A stretch of DNA of 64,000 nt, taken from the NCBI GenBank assembly GCA_045630965.1, contig JAZQTU010000042.1:1-64000 (forward strand), given 5' to 3'. The position numbers were made by a program, and so were the translations under genes. Below are positions 51,453 through 60,780 of this stretch, piece by piece (within the stretch, counting starts at the first letter, position 1; each line of letters begins with the position of its first letter). The stretch is from HGM04593 sp045630965. GTDB lineage: Bacteria > Bacteroidota > Bacteroidia > Bacteroidales > Bacteroidaceae. The notes beneath the pieces are model-generated. The model did not search any database, was not told the DNA's origin, and was given only the letters and a program-made list of their open reading frames with translations.

Positions 51453-54400
51453 ATGAAAACAATTAAAAAATTGCTGTTAACGGTAATAATATTACTGTGT
51501 AGCACGGTGGTGAAAGCCCACGACTTTGAGGTGGATGGTATCTATTACAAGATTACCGATGAGTCAAACAAAACTGTTTCAGTTACTCACGAAGGAAGTA
51601 GCTATAACTACCAACAGGAATATAATGAATATAGCGGTGATATTGTATTACAACCAACGGTTACTTATGGTGGTAGTATTTACAATGTGACAGGTATTGA
51701 CGACCATGCATTTGAATATTGTGTAAACGTGAAGAGTGTAACAGTTCCAAGCAGTATTAAATCTATCGGTTACAGGTCTTTTGAGAATTGCTCGTCTTTA
51801 CAGAATATTACCTTGTCCGAGGGATTGACCTCAATTGGTACTTGTGCTTTCCAGTATTGTGTAAATCTCACCAATATTGTTATTCCAAACAGCGTTACAA
51901 CTATTAGCAGTTATGCGTTCCGTGATTGCTCAAAATTGGCGACAGTAACATCTAATGCCACTACAGCTCCAACTTTAACAGACGGTGCCTTTAACGGAAT
52001 TTCTTCAACGGCAGTTTTTAAATATCCTGCCGGTAGCGACTATAGCGCATGGAGCGGCTATTTTGCCAGCACGGAGGAGTTTTCTACAGTAAGTTATGAA
52101 GTTATCTCTGAAAGTGACAAGACTGCAAAAATTGTTGCTGCAACCGAAAAATATACTGGAGACATTGTAATCCCTTCAATTATTGATGGATATACAATTA
52201 CCAGCATTGGAGAAAAGGCATTCTCATATTGCTCTTCCCTTACTAGCATTGTGATTCCAAACAGCGTTACAAGCATTGGAGAATATGCGTTTAACGGTTG
52301 TTCTGGTCTTACCAGCATTGAGATTCCTGGCAGCGTTACAAACATTGGAAATTATGCGTTCAAAAGTTGTACATTGCTAAAGGATTTACGCATAGAGGAT
52401 GGTGAGGGTACATTATCTTTGGGTTATGACGTTAATGGATTGTTTGGTAATTGCCCGTTGGAGACACTCTATTTAGGCCGTGATTTGTCGTGTAGTAGCT
52501 CTCCTTTTTCTAAAATAACGGCATTGGTAAACGTTACTATTGGTAAAAACGTAACAAAAATTAGAGAACGCACCTTCGAGGCTTGTTCCTCCCTTACAAG
52601 CATTGTGATTCCAAATAATGTTACTAGCATTGGAAATTATGCGTTCAAAAGTTGTACATCTCTTAAGAATTTGAGTATTGAGGACGGAGAAGGCGTATTG
52701 TCTTTGGGTTATGGCGCTAGCTCTAATAAAGATGGATTATTTGGTCAATGCCCGTTGGAGACATTGTATATAGGCCGTGATTTGTCGTATAATACTAGTG
52801 AAGCCCTTTCTCCATTTTATAATATAAAAACATTGACAAATGTTACTATTGGTAATAGCGTTACCAGTATTGGAGATTATGCATTCGATAATTGTACTGG
52901 CTTCACAAACCTTACAATGGGTAATGGTATTACCAGCATTGGTAGCTATGCGTTCAATGGTTGTTCTGGTCTTACCAGCATTGAGATTCCTGGCAGTGTT
53001 ACCAGCATTGGAAACAAGGCGTTCAGTAGTTGTACATCTATCAAGGATTTACGTATTGAGGACGGAGAAGGAATATTGTCTTTGGGTAAGGGTTCTACTG
53101 TCAATGCTAGAGTTCAGGGATTATTCTATGATTGCCCATTGGAGACACTCTATTTAGGTCGTGATTTGTCGTATAGTACAAGTGATGCCAATTCTCCTTT
53201 TTATAATATAAAGACATTGACAAGTGTCACTATTGGTAACAGTGTTACAAGCATTGGTCAGTCTGCATTCTCTGGTTGTTCTAGTCTTCCTAGCATTGTG
53301 ATTCCAAATAATGTTACTAGCATTGGAAATTATGCGTTCAATGGTTGCTCCGGCATAACTGGTGAATTGGTGATTCCAAACAGCGTGACAAGCATTGGAT
53401 CTTCAGCGTTCCAAGGTTGTTCTAGTCTTACTAGCATTGTGATTTCAAACAGCGTTACAAGCATTAAAAGTTATACGTTCTATAATTGTAACGGTCTTAG
53501 AAGTATAACAATTCCCAATAGCGTGAAAGACATAGGTTACTCTGCGTTCAATAGTTGTTCTTCCCTTGCAAGCATTGAGATTCCTGGCAGCGTTACAAGC
53601 ATTGAAGATAAAGCGTTCGATGGTTGTAGATCGCTCAAGGATTTGAGTATTAAGGACGGAGAGGGAATATTGTCTTTGGGTAAGGGTCCTACTGTCAGTG
53701 CTAGAGTTCAGGGATTATTCTATTACTGCCCATTGGAGACACTCTATTTAGGTCGTGATTTGTCGTATAGTACAAGTGATGCCAATTCTCCTTTTTATAA
53801 TATAAAGACATTGACAAGTGTCACTATTGGTAACAGTGTTACCAGCATTGGTCAGTCTGCATTCTCTGGTTGTTCTAGTCTTACTAGCATTGTGATTCCA
53901 AACAGTGTTACTAGCATTGGAAATTCAGCGTTCAGTGGTTGCTCCAGCATAACCGGTGAATTGGTGATCCCTAACAGTGTTACAAGTATTGGCGACTATG
54001 CTTTCTTTGGTTGTACAGGTCTTACAAATGCCGTAATAGGTAACAGTGTTGCAAGTATTGGCGACTATGCTTTCTATGGTTGTTCTTCCCTTGCAAGCAT
54101 TAAGATTCCAGATAGTGTAACAGTTATTGGACGTTATGCATTCTATTGTTGCAAAGGTATTGTCGGTGAATTGGTAATCCCTAACAGCGTTACCAGCATT
54201 GGAAATTATGCGTTCAGTGGATGCTCCGGCATAACCGATGAACTCGTAATAGGTAACGGTGTTACAAGCATTGGAGAATATGCGTTCCAATATTGTTCCA
54301 GCCTTACCAGTATTGTGGTTCCAAATAGCGTTACAACTATTGGAGGCAGTGCGTTCAATGGTTGCACAAATCTTACAAAAGTTGTTCTTGGTAACAGTGT

Positions 54401-57371
54401 TACAAGCATTGGATTTTCTGCGTTCAGTAGTTGCACAAATCTTACAAAAGTTTACATCGATAATCTTGCAGCCTGGTGTAATATTGATTTTGGTAATGAA
54501 TTTGCTAATCCATTGCAGCATGGTGGATGTAACTTGTATTTGAACGGTGAATTGATCACCAAGCTTGTAATCCCCGACGGCGTTACTAAGATAAAGGATT
54601 ATGTATTCTATTATTATAATAAACTTGTACATGTGACAATTCCCAACAGTGTTACAAGCATTGGAAAAAATGCGTTCAAATATTGTTCCAGCCTCAAAAG
54701 TATTGAGATACCCAATAGTGTTACAAGTATTGGAAAATATGCGTTTAACGGTGCCAGCAACAATCTCAAAGACGTTTATATCAGTGACCTTGCAGCTTGG
54801 TGTAATATTGATTTTGGTGATGCTTATGCTAATCCATTGCATGGTGGATGTAACTTGTATTTGAATGGAAAGCCATTGACAGAGCTTGTTATTCCAGAAG
54901 GTATAACTGAAATTAAAGATTATGCGTTTCGTAATTGCGTAACTTTGGCAAGTGTTACAATACCAGCACATGTTGAATCAATTGGCCAAAATGCTTTTGC
55001 TATAAACAATGCAAAATGTTTTATTGAATGTGCGGCAGAAACACCTGCAACAATAAAGAGTGGTGCTCTAAACGGAATACCTGTTATTGCAGTTCCTGAC
55101 ATTTCGGTTGACACATACAAGGAGGCATGGGCCGATTATGCTGCAAATATTGTTCCAGTTTCAGGGGCTGTTGTTACAGTAGATGTTAATGCACAAGAAA
55201 ATTCGTCTGGCGTTCTTGAGGCTCTTGGATTGGAAAAGGTGGCTTCTGTAATTAAACTTACTGTAAAGGGCAGTATCAATAGCTACGACGTTATTCAGTT
55301 CCGTGATAAGATGCCCAAACTGACATCACTTGATATTTCAGATGCAAAAGTCGTCGCAAGTGACAAGGCATTCTACAATGGCAATTGTACAAAGGATAAT
55401 GTGTTAGGTGGTTATGCATTCTACAATCTCAAAAATCTCCGTGAGGTAAAGCTTCCAAAAGATTTGCATGTAATTTCAGGTTATATGTTTAACAACTGTA
55501 CTAATTTGATAAATGTAGAGATACCGGGAAACATTACAAGTATTGGAAGTAATGCGTTTTATTATACTAGTATTACAAGTATTGAAATACCTAATAGTGT
55601 AACAAGTATTGGACAAGAAGCATTCCTTGGTTGCAAATCTCTTGAGAAGATTATATTACCAAATAAATTGGATAATATTAACAAATCTACATTCTCTAAT
55701 TGTAGTAAACTTAAAGAGATAAAACTGCCACCAACAGTAAAGACAATTTATGCTGACGCCTTCAAAAGCTGTTCATCTCTTGAAGAGATTAGAATCCCAA
55801 GCTCGGTTACTAGCATAGGAAATGATGCGTTCAGCGGTTGCAGTAACCTGGCCAAGGTTTATACCTACACTGTTGAGCCAACTCCTATTCAGGAGAGTAC
55901 ATTCAGCACATTCCAGACTGCTACGTTGTATGTACCTTCGTTCAGTTTCTATAACTACTACTGGGATGACGGTTGGAAGCGTTTCCTTAACCTTGCCGAG
56001 TTCAACGAGCCATACGAATACTTCTACGTGAACAACGACTATGTACTCAATGACAATACAGGTTACATTGAGGGTGTAGAGGGCGAGAACCCCGATGCAG
56101 ACATCAATGCCGGTGGCGGTATAATCATTGAGGGTGAGCAGGGTGACGATGAGACCCCCAACCAGAGCCTTGGTGACGTGAACGTTGGCTGCGATGGCAA
56201 CGGCACAAGCGGCTCAATCATTGGCGACAACAACCTGCACATAGACAACCTCTTCATCAAAATCAACGTCAAGGGTGGCCGTTGGTACTTCTTCGCCTTC
56301 CCATTCGACATCAAGCTCGACAAGATATCAATGGAGAACGGTAGCGACTATGTATTCCGCTACTACGACGGTAAGGAGCGCGCACAGAACGGAAAGGGTG
56401 GCTGGAAGGATATCAACGAGAACCACCTGAAGGCTGCACGTGGTTACATCTTCCACTGCTCGGCCAACGACGTGCTCGTGCTCAACATAGAGGATGTCAA
56501 GTTCAAGAAAGAGGACAAATACAACGAACTCGTAGCACACGTGAGCGAAAACCTCAAGGATGCCAGCTGGAACTTCATGGGTAACCCATACCTCAGCTAC
56601 TACGACATGGCCGACATGGACTACACAGCGCCCGTCACAGTGTGGGACGGCGAAAAGTATGTAGCTATCCGTCCGGGTGACGACGACTACCACTTCGCAC
56701 CATACGAAGCATTCTTTGTACAGAAGCCCGAAGGTCAGGAGAGCGTAGGCTTCGACGGAGAGCAGCAGATGACCAACAACCAGTCCAACAACAAGAAAGA
56801 GAAACAGAGCGCAGCCCGCCGCACACGCGGTATCAGCCAGGACCGTTTCCTCATCAACCTTGTAATTAGCGACGGCGTGTCAAACGACCGCACACGTATC
56901 GTCTTTAACGAACAGCAGAACCTCGCATACGAGACATCATGCGACGCAGCCAAGTTCGAAAGCGCAGGCGTGATACAGCTCTATACCATCGGTAACGACA
57001 ATGTGAACTACGCAATCAACGAGCGTCCAATTGACAACGGCAGGGTAGCAGTGGGCTACAGCACACCAGTTGCAGGCGTTTTCACCATCGAAGCAGAGCG
57101 CATGGACACAGCAGTACTGCTCATCGACACCAAGAACGGCGCAACACACGACCTCTCCGAGAGCGGTTACACATTCAACAGCGAAGCCGGCACATTTGAG
57201 GACCGTTTCGAAATCAAGCTCAAAGGCAATACCGGAAATACCACAGGCATTGACGAAGCCGAAAGCACAGACGGCAAGGCAAACAGCACATACGACCTCC
57301 AGGGACGTAAGGTAGAGAATGCCACAAAGGGTATTTACATTATCGATGGTGAAAAAACTGTTGTAAAATAA
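51453..57371 (+). CDS. Giant BspA-type leucine-rich-repeat surface protein
   Basis: 1972 residues with a signal peptide (LLLTVIILLCSTVVKA). Residues about 60-1490 contain around forty LRR_5 repeats of about 23 residues with the pattern TSIxIPNSVTSIGxxAFxGCSSL, interrupted by a longer block ('LEDGEG-LSLG', 'GLF-CPLETLYLGRDLS') that returns about every 200 residues. The C-terminal 470 residues are a different, beta-rich part ending in 'YDLQGRKVENATKGIYII', a C-terminal sorting-type end shared with the last gene of the locus (58375-59499). BspA proteins bind host proteins such as fibronectin or act in adhesion and co-aggregation. Base composition changes near 55.9 kb from AT-rich repeats to codon-optimised C-terminus. 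Confidence 0.92.
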   Translation: MKTIKKLLLTVIILLCSTVVKAHDFEVDGIYYKITDESNKTVSVTHEGSSYNYQQEYNEYSGDIVLQPTVTYGGSIYNVTGIDDHAFEYCVNVKSVTVPSSIKSIGYRSFENCSSLQNITLSEGLTSIGTCAFQYCVNLTNIVIPNSVTTISSYAFRDCSKLATVTSNATTAPTLTDGAFNGISSTAVFKYPAGSDYSAWSGYFASTEEFSTVSYEVISESDKTAKIVAATEKYTGDIVIPSIIDGYTITSIGEKAFSYCSSLTSIVIPNSVTSIGEYAFNGCSGLTSIEIPGSVTNIGNYAFKSCTLLKDLRIEDGEGTLSLGYDVNGLFGNCPLETLYLGRDLSCSSSPFSKITALVNVTIGKNVTKIRERTFEACSSLTSIVIPNNVTSIGNYAFKSCTSLKNLSIEDGEGVLSLGYGASSNKDGLFGQCPLETLYIGRDLSYNTSEALSPFYNIKTLTNVTIGNSVTSIGDYAFDNCTGFTNLTMGNGITSIGSYAFNGCSGLTSIEIPGSVTSIGNKAFSSCTSIKDLRIEDGEGILSLGKGSTVNARVQGLFYDCPLETLYLGRDLSYSTSDANSPFYNIKTLTSVTIGNSVTSIGQSAFSGCSSLPSIVIPNNVTSIGNYAFNGCSGITGELVIPNSVTSIGSSAFQGCSSLTSIVISNSVTSIKSYTFYNCNGLRSITIPNSVKDIGYSAFNSCSSLASIEIPGSVTSIEDKAFDGCRSLKDLSIKDGEGILSLGKGPTVSARVQGLFYYCPLETLYLGRDLSYSTSDANSPFYNIKTLTSVTIGNSVTSIGQSAFSGCSSLTSIVIPNSVTSIGNSAFSGCSSITGELVIPNSVTSIGDYAFFGCTGLTNAVIGNSVASIGDYAFYGCSSLASIKIPDSVTVIGRYAFYCCKGIVGELVIPNSVTSIGNYAFSGCSGITDELVIGNGVTSIGEYAFQYCSSLTSIVVPNSVTTIGGSAFNGCTNLTKVVLGNSVTSIGFSAFSSCTNLTKVYIDNLAAWCNIDFGNEFANPLQHGGCNLYLNGELITKLVIPDGVTKIKDYVFYYYNKLVHVTIPNSVTSIGKNAFKYCSSLKSIEIPNSVTSIGKYAFNGASNNLKDVYISDLAAWCNIDFGDAYANPLHGGCNLYLNGKPLTELVIPEGITEIKDYAFRNCVTLASVTIPAHVESIGQNAFAINNAKCFIECAAETPATIKSGALNGIPVIAVPDISVDTYKEAWADYAANIVPVSGAVVTVDVNAQENSSGVLEALGLEKVASVIKLTVKGSINSYDVIQFRDKMPKLTSLDISDAKVVASDKAFYNGNCTKDNVLGGYAFYNLKNLREVKLPKDLHVISGYMFNNCTNLINVEIPGNITSIGSNAFYYTSITSIEIPNSVTSIGQEAFLGCKSLEKIILPNKLDNINKSTFSNCSKLKEIKLPPTVKTIYADAFKSCSSLEEIRIPSSVTSIGNDAFSGCSNLAKVYTYTVEPTPIQESTFSTFQTATLYVPSFSFYNYYWDDGWKRFLNLAEFNEPYEYFYVNNDYVLNDNTGYIEGVEGENPDADINAGGGIIIEGEQGDDETPNQSLGDVNVGCDGNGTSGSIIGDNNLHIDNLFIKINVKGGRWYFFAFPFDIKLDKISMENGSDYVFRYYDGKERAQNGKGGWKDINENHLKAARGYIFHCSANDVLVLNIEDVKFKKEDKYNELVAHVSENLKDASWNFMGNPYLSYYDMADMDYTAPVTVWDGEKYVAIRPGDDDYHFAPYEAFFVQKPEGQESVGFDGEQQMTNNQSNNKKEKQSAARRTRGISQDRFLINLVISDGVSNDRTRIVFNEQQNLAYETSCDAAKFESAGVIQLYTIGNDNVNYAINERPIDNGRVAVGYSTPVAGVFTIEAERMDTAVLLIDTKNGATHDLSESGYTFNSEAGTFEDRFEIKLKGNTGNTTGIDEAESTDGKANSTYDLQGRKVENATKGIYIIDGEKTVVK
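53061..53904 (+). repeat. Near-identical 250-bp direct repeat inside the BspA gene (offset 594 bp)
   Basis: The stretch from 53061 to about 53310 recurs from 53655 to about 53904 with only a handful of differences. It encodes the non-LRR block plus the following LRRs. The 594-bp offset is 198 codons, so recombination between copies would keep the frame. Older, more diverged copies precede it near 52.4 and 52.7 kb. Confidence 0.85.
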
Positions 57372-57381
57372 AAAAGACAAT

Positions 57382-58209
57382 ATGAACAGAATGATAAAGA
57401 ATATGATGACGGTAATGCTCCTCCTTGTGGGGAACATACCGGCATTGTATGCACAATACAACCCGACCAACCCACCCGAACCAGAGGAGAACATATACTA
57501 CAAAGTATCGGTTGTGTCAAGCCCCGAAGCTGCAGCCAACACATCAGGTACAGGAAACTATCTCCAAGGCACACAGGTAAACGTACGTTACTCCTTGAAG
57601 AACCTAGCCTATACCTTCTCACACTGGACCATAAACGGAGAACGTTACGACAGCAACAGCAACAACTTTATGCACACAGTTGTCAAGGACGACCAGATAG
57701 TAGCACACTTCAAGTATACCCCCTCCTCACCACTGGAGCCAAGCTCAAAAGACGAGCATAAACTCTTTATCGAGGCAAGCAGCGACGGCGCCTGCTCGTT
57801 CAACATAACAAGCGGCCTGTGGACAGAATATGACAAATACGTAACCCTTACCACATACCCCAATCAAGGATACGAATTCCTTGGATGGTACAGGAACGGC
57901 ATGCTTGTGAGCAGCGACAAGTCATTCAACTACCTCATGCCCGACGAAGAGGTCACCCTTGTAGCAAAGTACAAGTATAACCCCAGCAGCCCCCTGGAAC
58001 CGGAAGGCGACGGCTCGCAGAGCAATGTCCAGACCACCCCTACAGGTGACGTCAACAAAGATGGCGTAATAGACATACTTGATATTATATCAGTAGCCAA
58101 TTACACATTCAGCGAAGGAGATGAGAACAAGTCGCTATACGACGTTAACGGTGACGGAGAAGTAGACATTTTGGATATTATCAAAACAGCAAATCTATCT
58201 TTTGAATAA
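57382..58209 (+). CDS. Secreted protein with two InlB-type repeats and C-terminal dockerin
   Basis: 275 residues with a signal peptide (MLLLVGNIPALYAQ). After a Pro/Glu-rich stretch come two beta-repeat domains (about 42-112 and 127-200), each with a 'FSHWTINGERY' or 'FLGWYRNGMLV' strand and an ending like 'VAHFKYTPSSPLEP' or 'VAKYKYNPSSPLEP'; these resemble bacterial InlB B-repeats. The last 54 residues form a type I dockerin: two calcium loops, GDVNKDGVIDILDI and DVNGDGEVDILDI, with Asp/Asn at positions 1, 3, 5, 9 and 12. Dockerins bind cohesins. It lies 10 bp after the BspA gene and before a gene with a cohesin-like domain. Confidence 0.82.
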   Translation: MNRMIKNMMTVMLLLVGNIPALYAQYNPTNPPEPEENIYYKVSVVSSPEAAANTSGTGNYLQGTQVNVRYSLKNLAYTFSHWTINGERYDSNSNNFMHTVVKDDQIVAHFKYTPSSPLEPSSKDEHKLFIEASSDGACSFNITSGLWTEYDKYVTLTTYPNQGYEFLGWYRNGMLVSSDKSFNYLMPDEEVTLVAKYKYNPSSPLEPEGDGSQSNVQTTPTGDVNKDGVIDILDIISVANYTFSEGDENKSLYDVNGDGEVDILDIIKTANLSFE

Positions 58210-58210
58210 G

Positions 58211-58372
58211 ATGAAGAAATACGAAAGACCAATAGCTTGTATTGTTGACATAACAAGCATAAATATTATAGCCACCTCCGGGTTGAAGTACACCGAAGAG
58301 AATGCCGACAATGACTTTGCAATACTCTCAAACAAACACCGTGGTGAGTGGGGAAATCTCTGGAAAAAATAA
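58211..58372 (+). CDS. 53-residue small protein of the surface locus
   Basis: ATG 58211, TAA 58370-58372. The product begins MKKYERPIACIVDI, has a short hydrophobic middle ('SINIIATSG') and ends in a charged, tryptophan-containing tail (HRGEWGNLWKK). It starts one base after the preceding stop and ends two bases before the next start, so it is certainly part of the operon. Small proteins with a K-Y-x-x-P start, an IxATSG-type middle and a Trp-rich end are common beside surface-protein genes in Bacteroidales, but their role is not known to me. The middle Ser-Gly could be a processing point. Confidence 0.75.
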   Translation: MKKYERPIACIVDITSINIIATSGLKYTEENADNDFAILSNKHRGEWGNLWKK

Positions 58373-58374
58373 AA

Positions 58375-59499
58375 ATGAAAACAATTATGAAACGAGGAAT
58401 ATTGAAAACACTCCTTTTCTCAATGATAATGTGCCTTTCCTTCAGTGCCCAAGCCCAGGAAGGCGAAGAGAGAGTCTATGTAGATGACTTGACAGTCGTT
58501 CCGGGAGATAGTGAGGTGCAATACCTTACAATTGCACTTGAAAACGGTTCATGCGACAACTACACCGGCTTCCAGTTCGACGTAGAGCTGCCCGCCGGTC
58601 TCGAAGTATCCTATTACGACGGTGAAGCAGAAGTATATAAAGCAGAAACCGACCATGTTTACCCCACAAAGCGTGACGACCATGTTGTCATGTACAATGT
58701 AACAGGCAATCTTATACAGATAAGATGCTTCAGTGCTACAAGCAAAGTGTTTAGCAAGACATCAGGTAACCTTGTTGAAATAGGTGTTATCCCAACAGCA
58801 TACCTCAAGCCAGGTGAGATAGATATAAAGTTGCACGATGTAAAGTTTGCAACCAGCGATGAGAAATACGGCTACCGTGCCGATCTGCTTGAACTCCCCG
58901 GTATCACAGCCGAAGCAACAAGCAGCCTGAACCTCAAAGTATCGTCAGGCAACAAGTACAGCACAGCCATTCTCCCCTTTGATGTAGAGACAATCCCCAC
59001 AGGCCTTGAAGTCTACAGCTGCAACAGCACAGACGGAGAAACACTAGTGCTCAAAAAACAGAGCCGCATAGCAGCATACACACCATATATATTGTATGCC
59101 ACCAACGGTTTTGAGAGCACACTCAGCGGAACTGTAGACGCATCCAAGTACAACGAACGCATTACCGACGGCTACCTTACAGGAACAGTCGTAACAACAG
59201 AGATAGGTGGCGGCAACGGATACTACGTCATGCAGAACAAAGGCGAAGGAGCCATGTTCTACAAGATAGGAGATACAACCTTCTCCATCCCCGCCGGCCG
59301 ATGCTGGCTCACCATCCCTGCAAGCATGCAAGGCAGCACCACCTTCCGCTTTGACAAGACAACTGGCTTTGACGAAGTGAATGTTGAAAACGAAGCAGAG
59401 GAGAGTATCTATGACTTGAGAGGATTGCGCATCGATGACACAGAGAACCTTGAAAGAGGAGTCTACATCATCAATGGCAAAGCCGTGCTGGTGAAGTAA
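58375..59499 (+). CDS. Secreted protein with cohesin-like N-terminal domain
   Basis: 374 residues from ATG 58375 (start chosen for the signal peptide ending SFSAQAQ). Residues about 30-190 read like a cohesin fold: 'VYVDDLTVVPGDSEVQYLTI', 'YTGFQFDVELPAGLEV', 'GNLVEIGVIPT' and 'LKPGEIDIKLHDVKFAT', with strands, spacing and the final glycine pattern of cohesin domains. The rest (about 195-340) is a beta-rich domain, and the end 'YDLRGLRI...ERGVYIINGKAVLVK' is close to the end of the BspA protein. It ends the operon BspA, dockerin protein, small protein. The cohesin relation is by eye and needs a profile search. Confidence 0.7.
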   Translation: MKTIMKRGILKTLLFSMIMCLSFSAQAQEGEERVYVDDLTVVPGDSEVQYLTIALENGSCDNYTGFQFDVELPAGLEVSYYDGEAEVYKAETDHVYPTKRDDHVVMYNVTGNLIQIRCFSATSKVFSKTSGNLVEIGVIPTAYLKPGEIDIKLHDVKFATSDEKYGYRADLLELPGITAEATSSLNLKVSSGNKYSTAILPFDVETIPTGLEVYSCNSTDGETLVLKKQSRIAAYTPYILYATNGFESTLSGTVDASKYNERITDGYLTGTVVTTEIGGGNGYYVMQNKGEGAMFYKIGDTTFSIPAGRCWLTIPASMQGSTTFRFDKTTGFDEVNVENEAEESIYDLRGLRIDDTENLERGVYIINGKAVLVK

Positions 59500-59549
59500 A
59501 GATCAGTATTTGACAAGGCGGTTAAACCACATTGCCAAAACACATATTC

Positions 59550-59592
59550 GCATTCCCTTGGCTAGAAATAGAGTCAAGGGAATGCTTTTTTT
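59550..59592 (+). terminator. Terminator of the BspA locus
   Basis: Arms GCATTCCCTTG (59550-59560) and CAAGGGAATGC (59575-59585) followed by TTTTTTT. Confidence 0.85.
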
Positions 59593-59601
59593 GCTTTTTT
59601 T

Positions 59602-59631
59602 TTTGATGTTGGATAAAATTCATTAAATTTG
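59602..59631 (+). promoter_or_regulatory. Promoter of galE
   Basis: TTTG (59602-59605), 18 bp, TAAATTTG (59624-59631). Confidence 0.65.
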
Positions 59632-59701
59632 CGATAATGTAAAGGCTGCGGCCAATAACTGTGGATTAAAACATTAACAAACATTATAAAAGATTACTAA
59701 A

Positions 59702-60718
59702 ATGAAGATTCTATTAACTGGTGGTGCGGGTTTCATTGGAAGCCACACTTTGATTGAACTTACAGAGGCTGGTCATGAGGCAGTGGTTGTTGACAACCTT
59801 GACAACTCATCTCCAATCTCTTTGAAGCGTGTTGCCAAGATCATTGGCAAGGAGGTTCCTTTCTACAAGGTTGATATCCGCGACCGTGAGGGCTTGCAGA
59901 AGGTATTCGATGAGCACAAGTTCGATGCATGTATCCACTTTGCAGGTTTGAAGGCTGTAGGCGAGAGCTGCGCTAAACCTTTGGAATACTACGAGAACAA
60001 CATGAACGGTACATTCGTGCTTGCTGACGTTATGCGTAAGAACGGTTGCAAGAACATGATTTTCTCTTCAAGTGCAACTGTATACGGTGACCCTGCTATC
60101 ATTCCTATCACAGAGGAGTGTCCAAAGGGTAAATGTACAAACCCTTACGGACAGACAAAGTCAATGCTCGAGGAGGTTCTTATGGATATTCAGAAGGCTG
60201 ACAACGAATGGAACATTGTTCTCTTGCGTTACTTCAACCCAATTGGTGCACACAAGAGTGGTACTATTGGTGAGAATCCAAACGGTATCCCCAACAACCT
60301 TATGCCTTATATCACACAGACCGCAGTAGGCAAGCGTGCTGAGCTTGGCGTGTTTGGTGATGACTACGACACACACGACGGTACAGGTGTACGTGACTAT
60401 ATCCACGTTGTTGACCTTGCACGTGCTCACGTTGCTGCATTGAAGGCTATCGTTGAGAAGAAGGGTATTGCTATATACAACATCGGTACAGGCCATGGCT
60501 ATTCAGTGCTTGACGTTGTAAAGGCATTTGAGAAGGCTAACGGCGTTCCTGTTCCATATTCAATCAAGCCACGCCGTCCGGGTGACATTGCAACATGTTA
60601 CTGTAACCCTGCAAAGGCAGAGGCAGAGCTTGGCTGGAAGGCTGAATTCGGTATCGAAGAGATGTGCCGTGACAGCTGGAACTGGCAGAAGAACAATCCT
60701 AATGGATTCGAAGAATAA
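59702..60718 (+). CDS. galE: UDP-glucose 4-epimerase
   Basis: 338 residues. The N-terminal 'LTGGAGFIGSHTLIEL' is the Rossmann GxxGxxG motif for NAD; 'SSSATVYG' and 'YGQTKSMLEE' give the Ser/Thr and Tyr-x-x-x-Lys of the extended short-chain dehydrogenase triad. 'CIHFAGLKAVGES' and 'LLRYFNPIGAHKSG' are typical GalE segments. It interconverts UDP-glucose and UDP-galactose for galactose use and for surface polysaccharide synthesis. Codon use is strongly optimised. It stands alone with its own promoter and terminator. Confidence 0.97.
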   Translation: MKILLTGGAGFIGSHTLIELTEAGHEAVVVDNLDNSSPISLKRVAKIIGKEVPFYKVDIRDREGLQKVFDEHKFDACIHFAGLKAVGESCAKPLEYYENNMNGTFVLADVMRKNGCKNMIFSSSATVYGDPAIIPITEECPKGKCTNPYGQTKSMLEEVLMDIQKADNEWNIVLLRYFNPIGAHKSGTIGENPNGIPNNLMPYITQTAVGKRAELGVFGDDYDTHDGTGVRDYIHVVDLARAHVAALKAIVEKKGIAIYNIGTGHGYSVLDVVKAFEKANGVPVPYSIKPRRPGDIATCYCNPAKAEAELGWKAEFGIEEMCRDSWNWQKNNPNGFEE

Positions 60719-60721
60719 ATC

Positions 60722-60763
60722 AAATAAAAAATGCTTAACCAAAAGGTTAAGCATTTTTTATTT
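60722..60763. terminator. Bidirectional terminator after galE
   Basis: 19-base arms (60722-60740 with 60745-60763), AAAA loop, A6/T6 in the arms. It serves galE and the convergent winged-helix gene. Confidence 0.88.
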
Positions 60764-60780
60764 AACTATTAAAAGTCAAA

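Noticed and set aside
53925..54971. 348-codon minus-strand frame inside the BspA repeats
   Set aside because: Periodic shadow produced by the LRR DNA repeats; no start signals or domain.
52840..54971. CRISPR-like or tandem repeat array around 52-55 kb
   Set aside because: The periodicity of about 69 bp is that of coding LRR repeats in one long open frame; there are no constant repeats with unique spacers.
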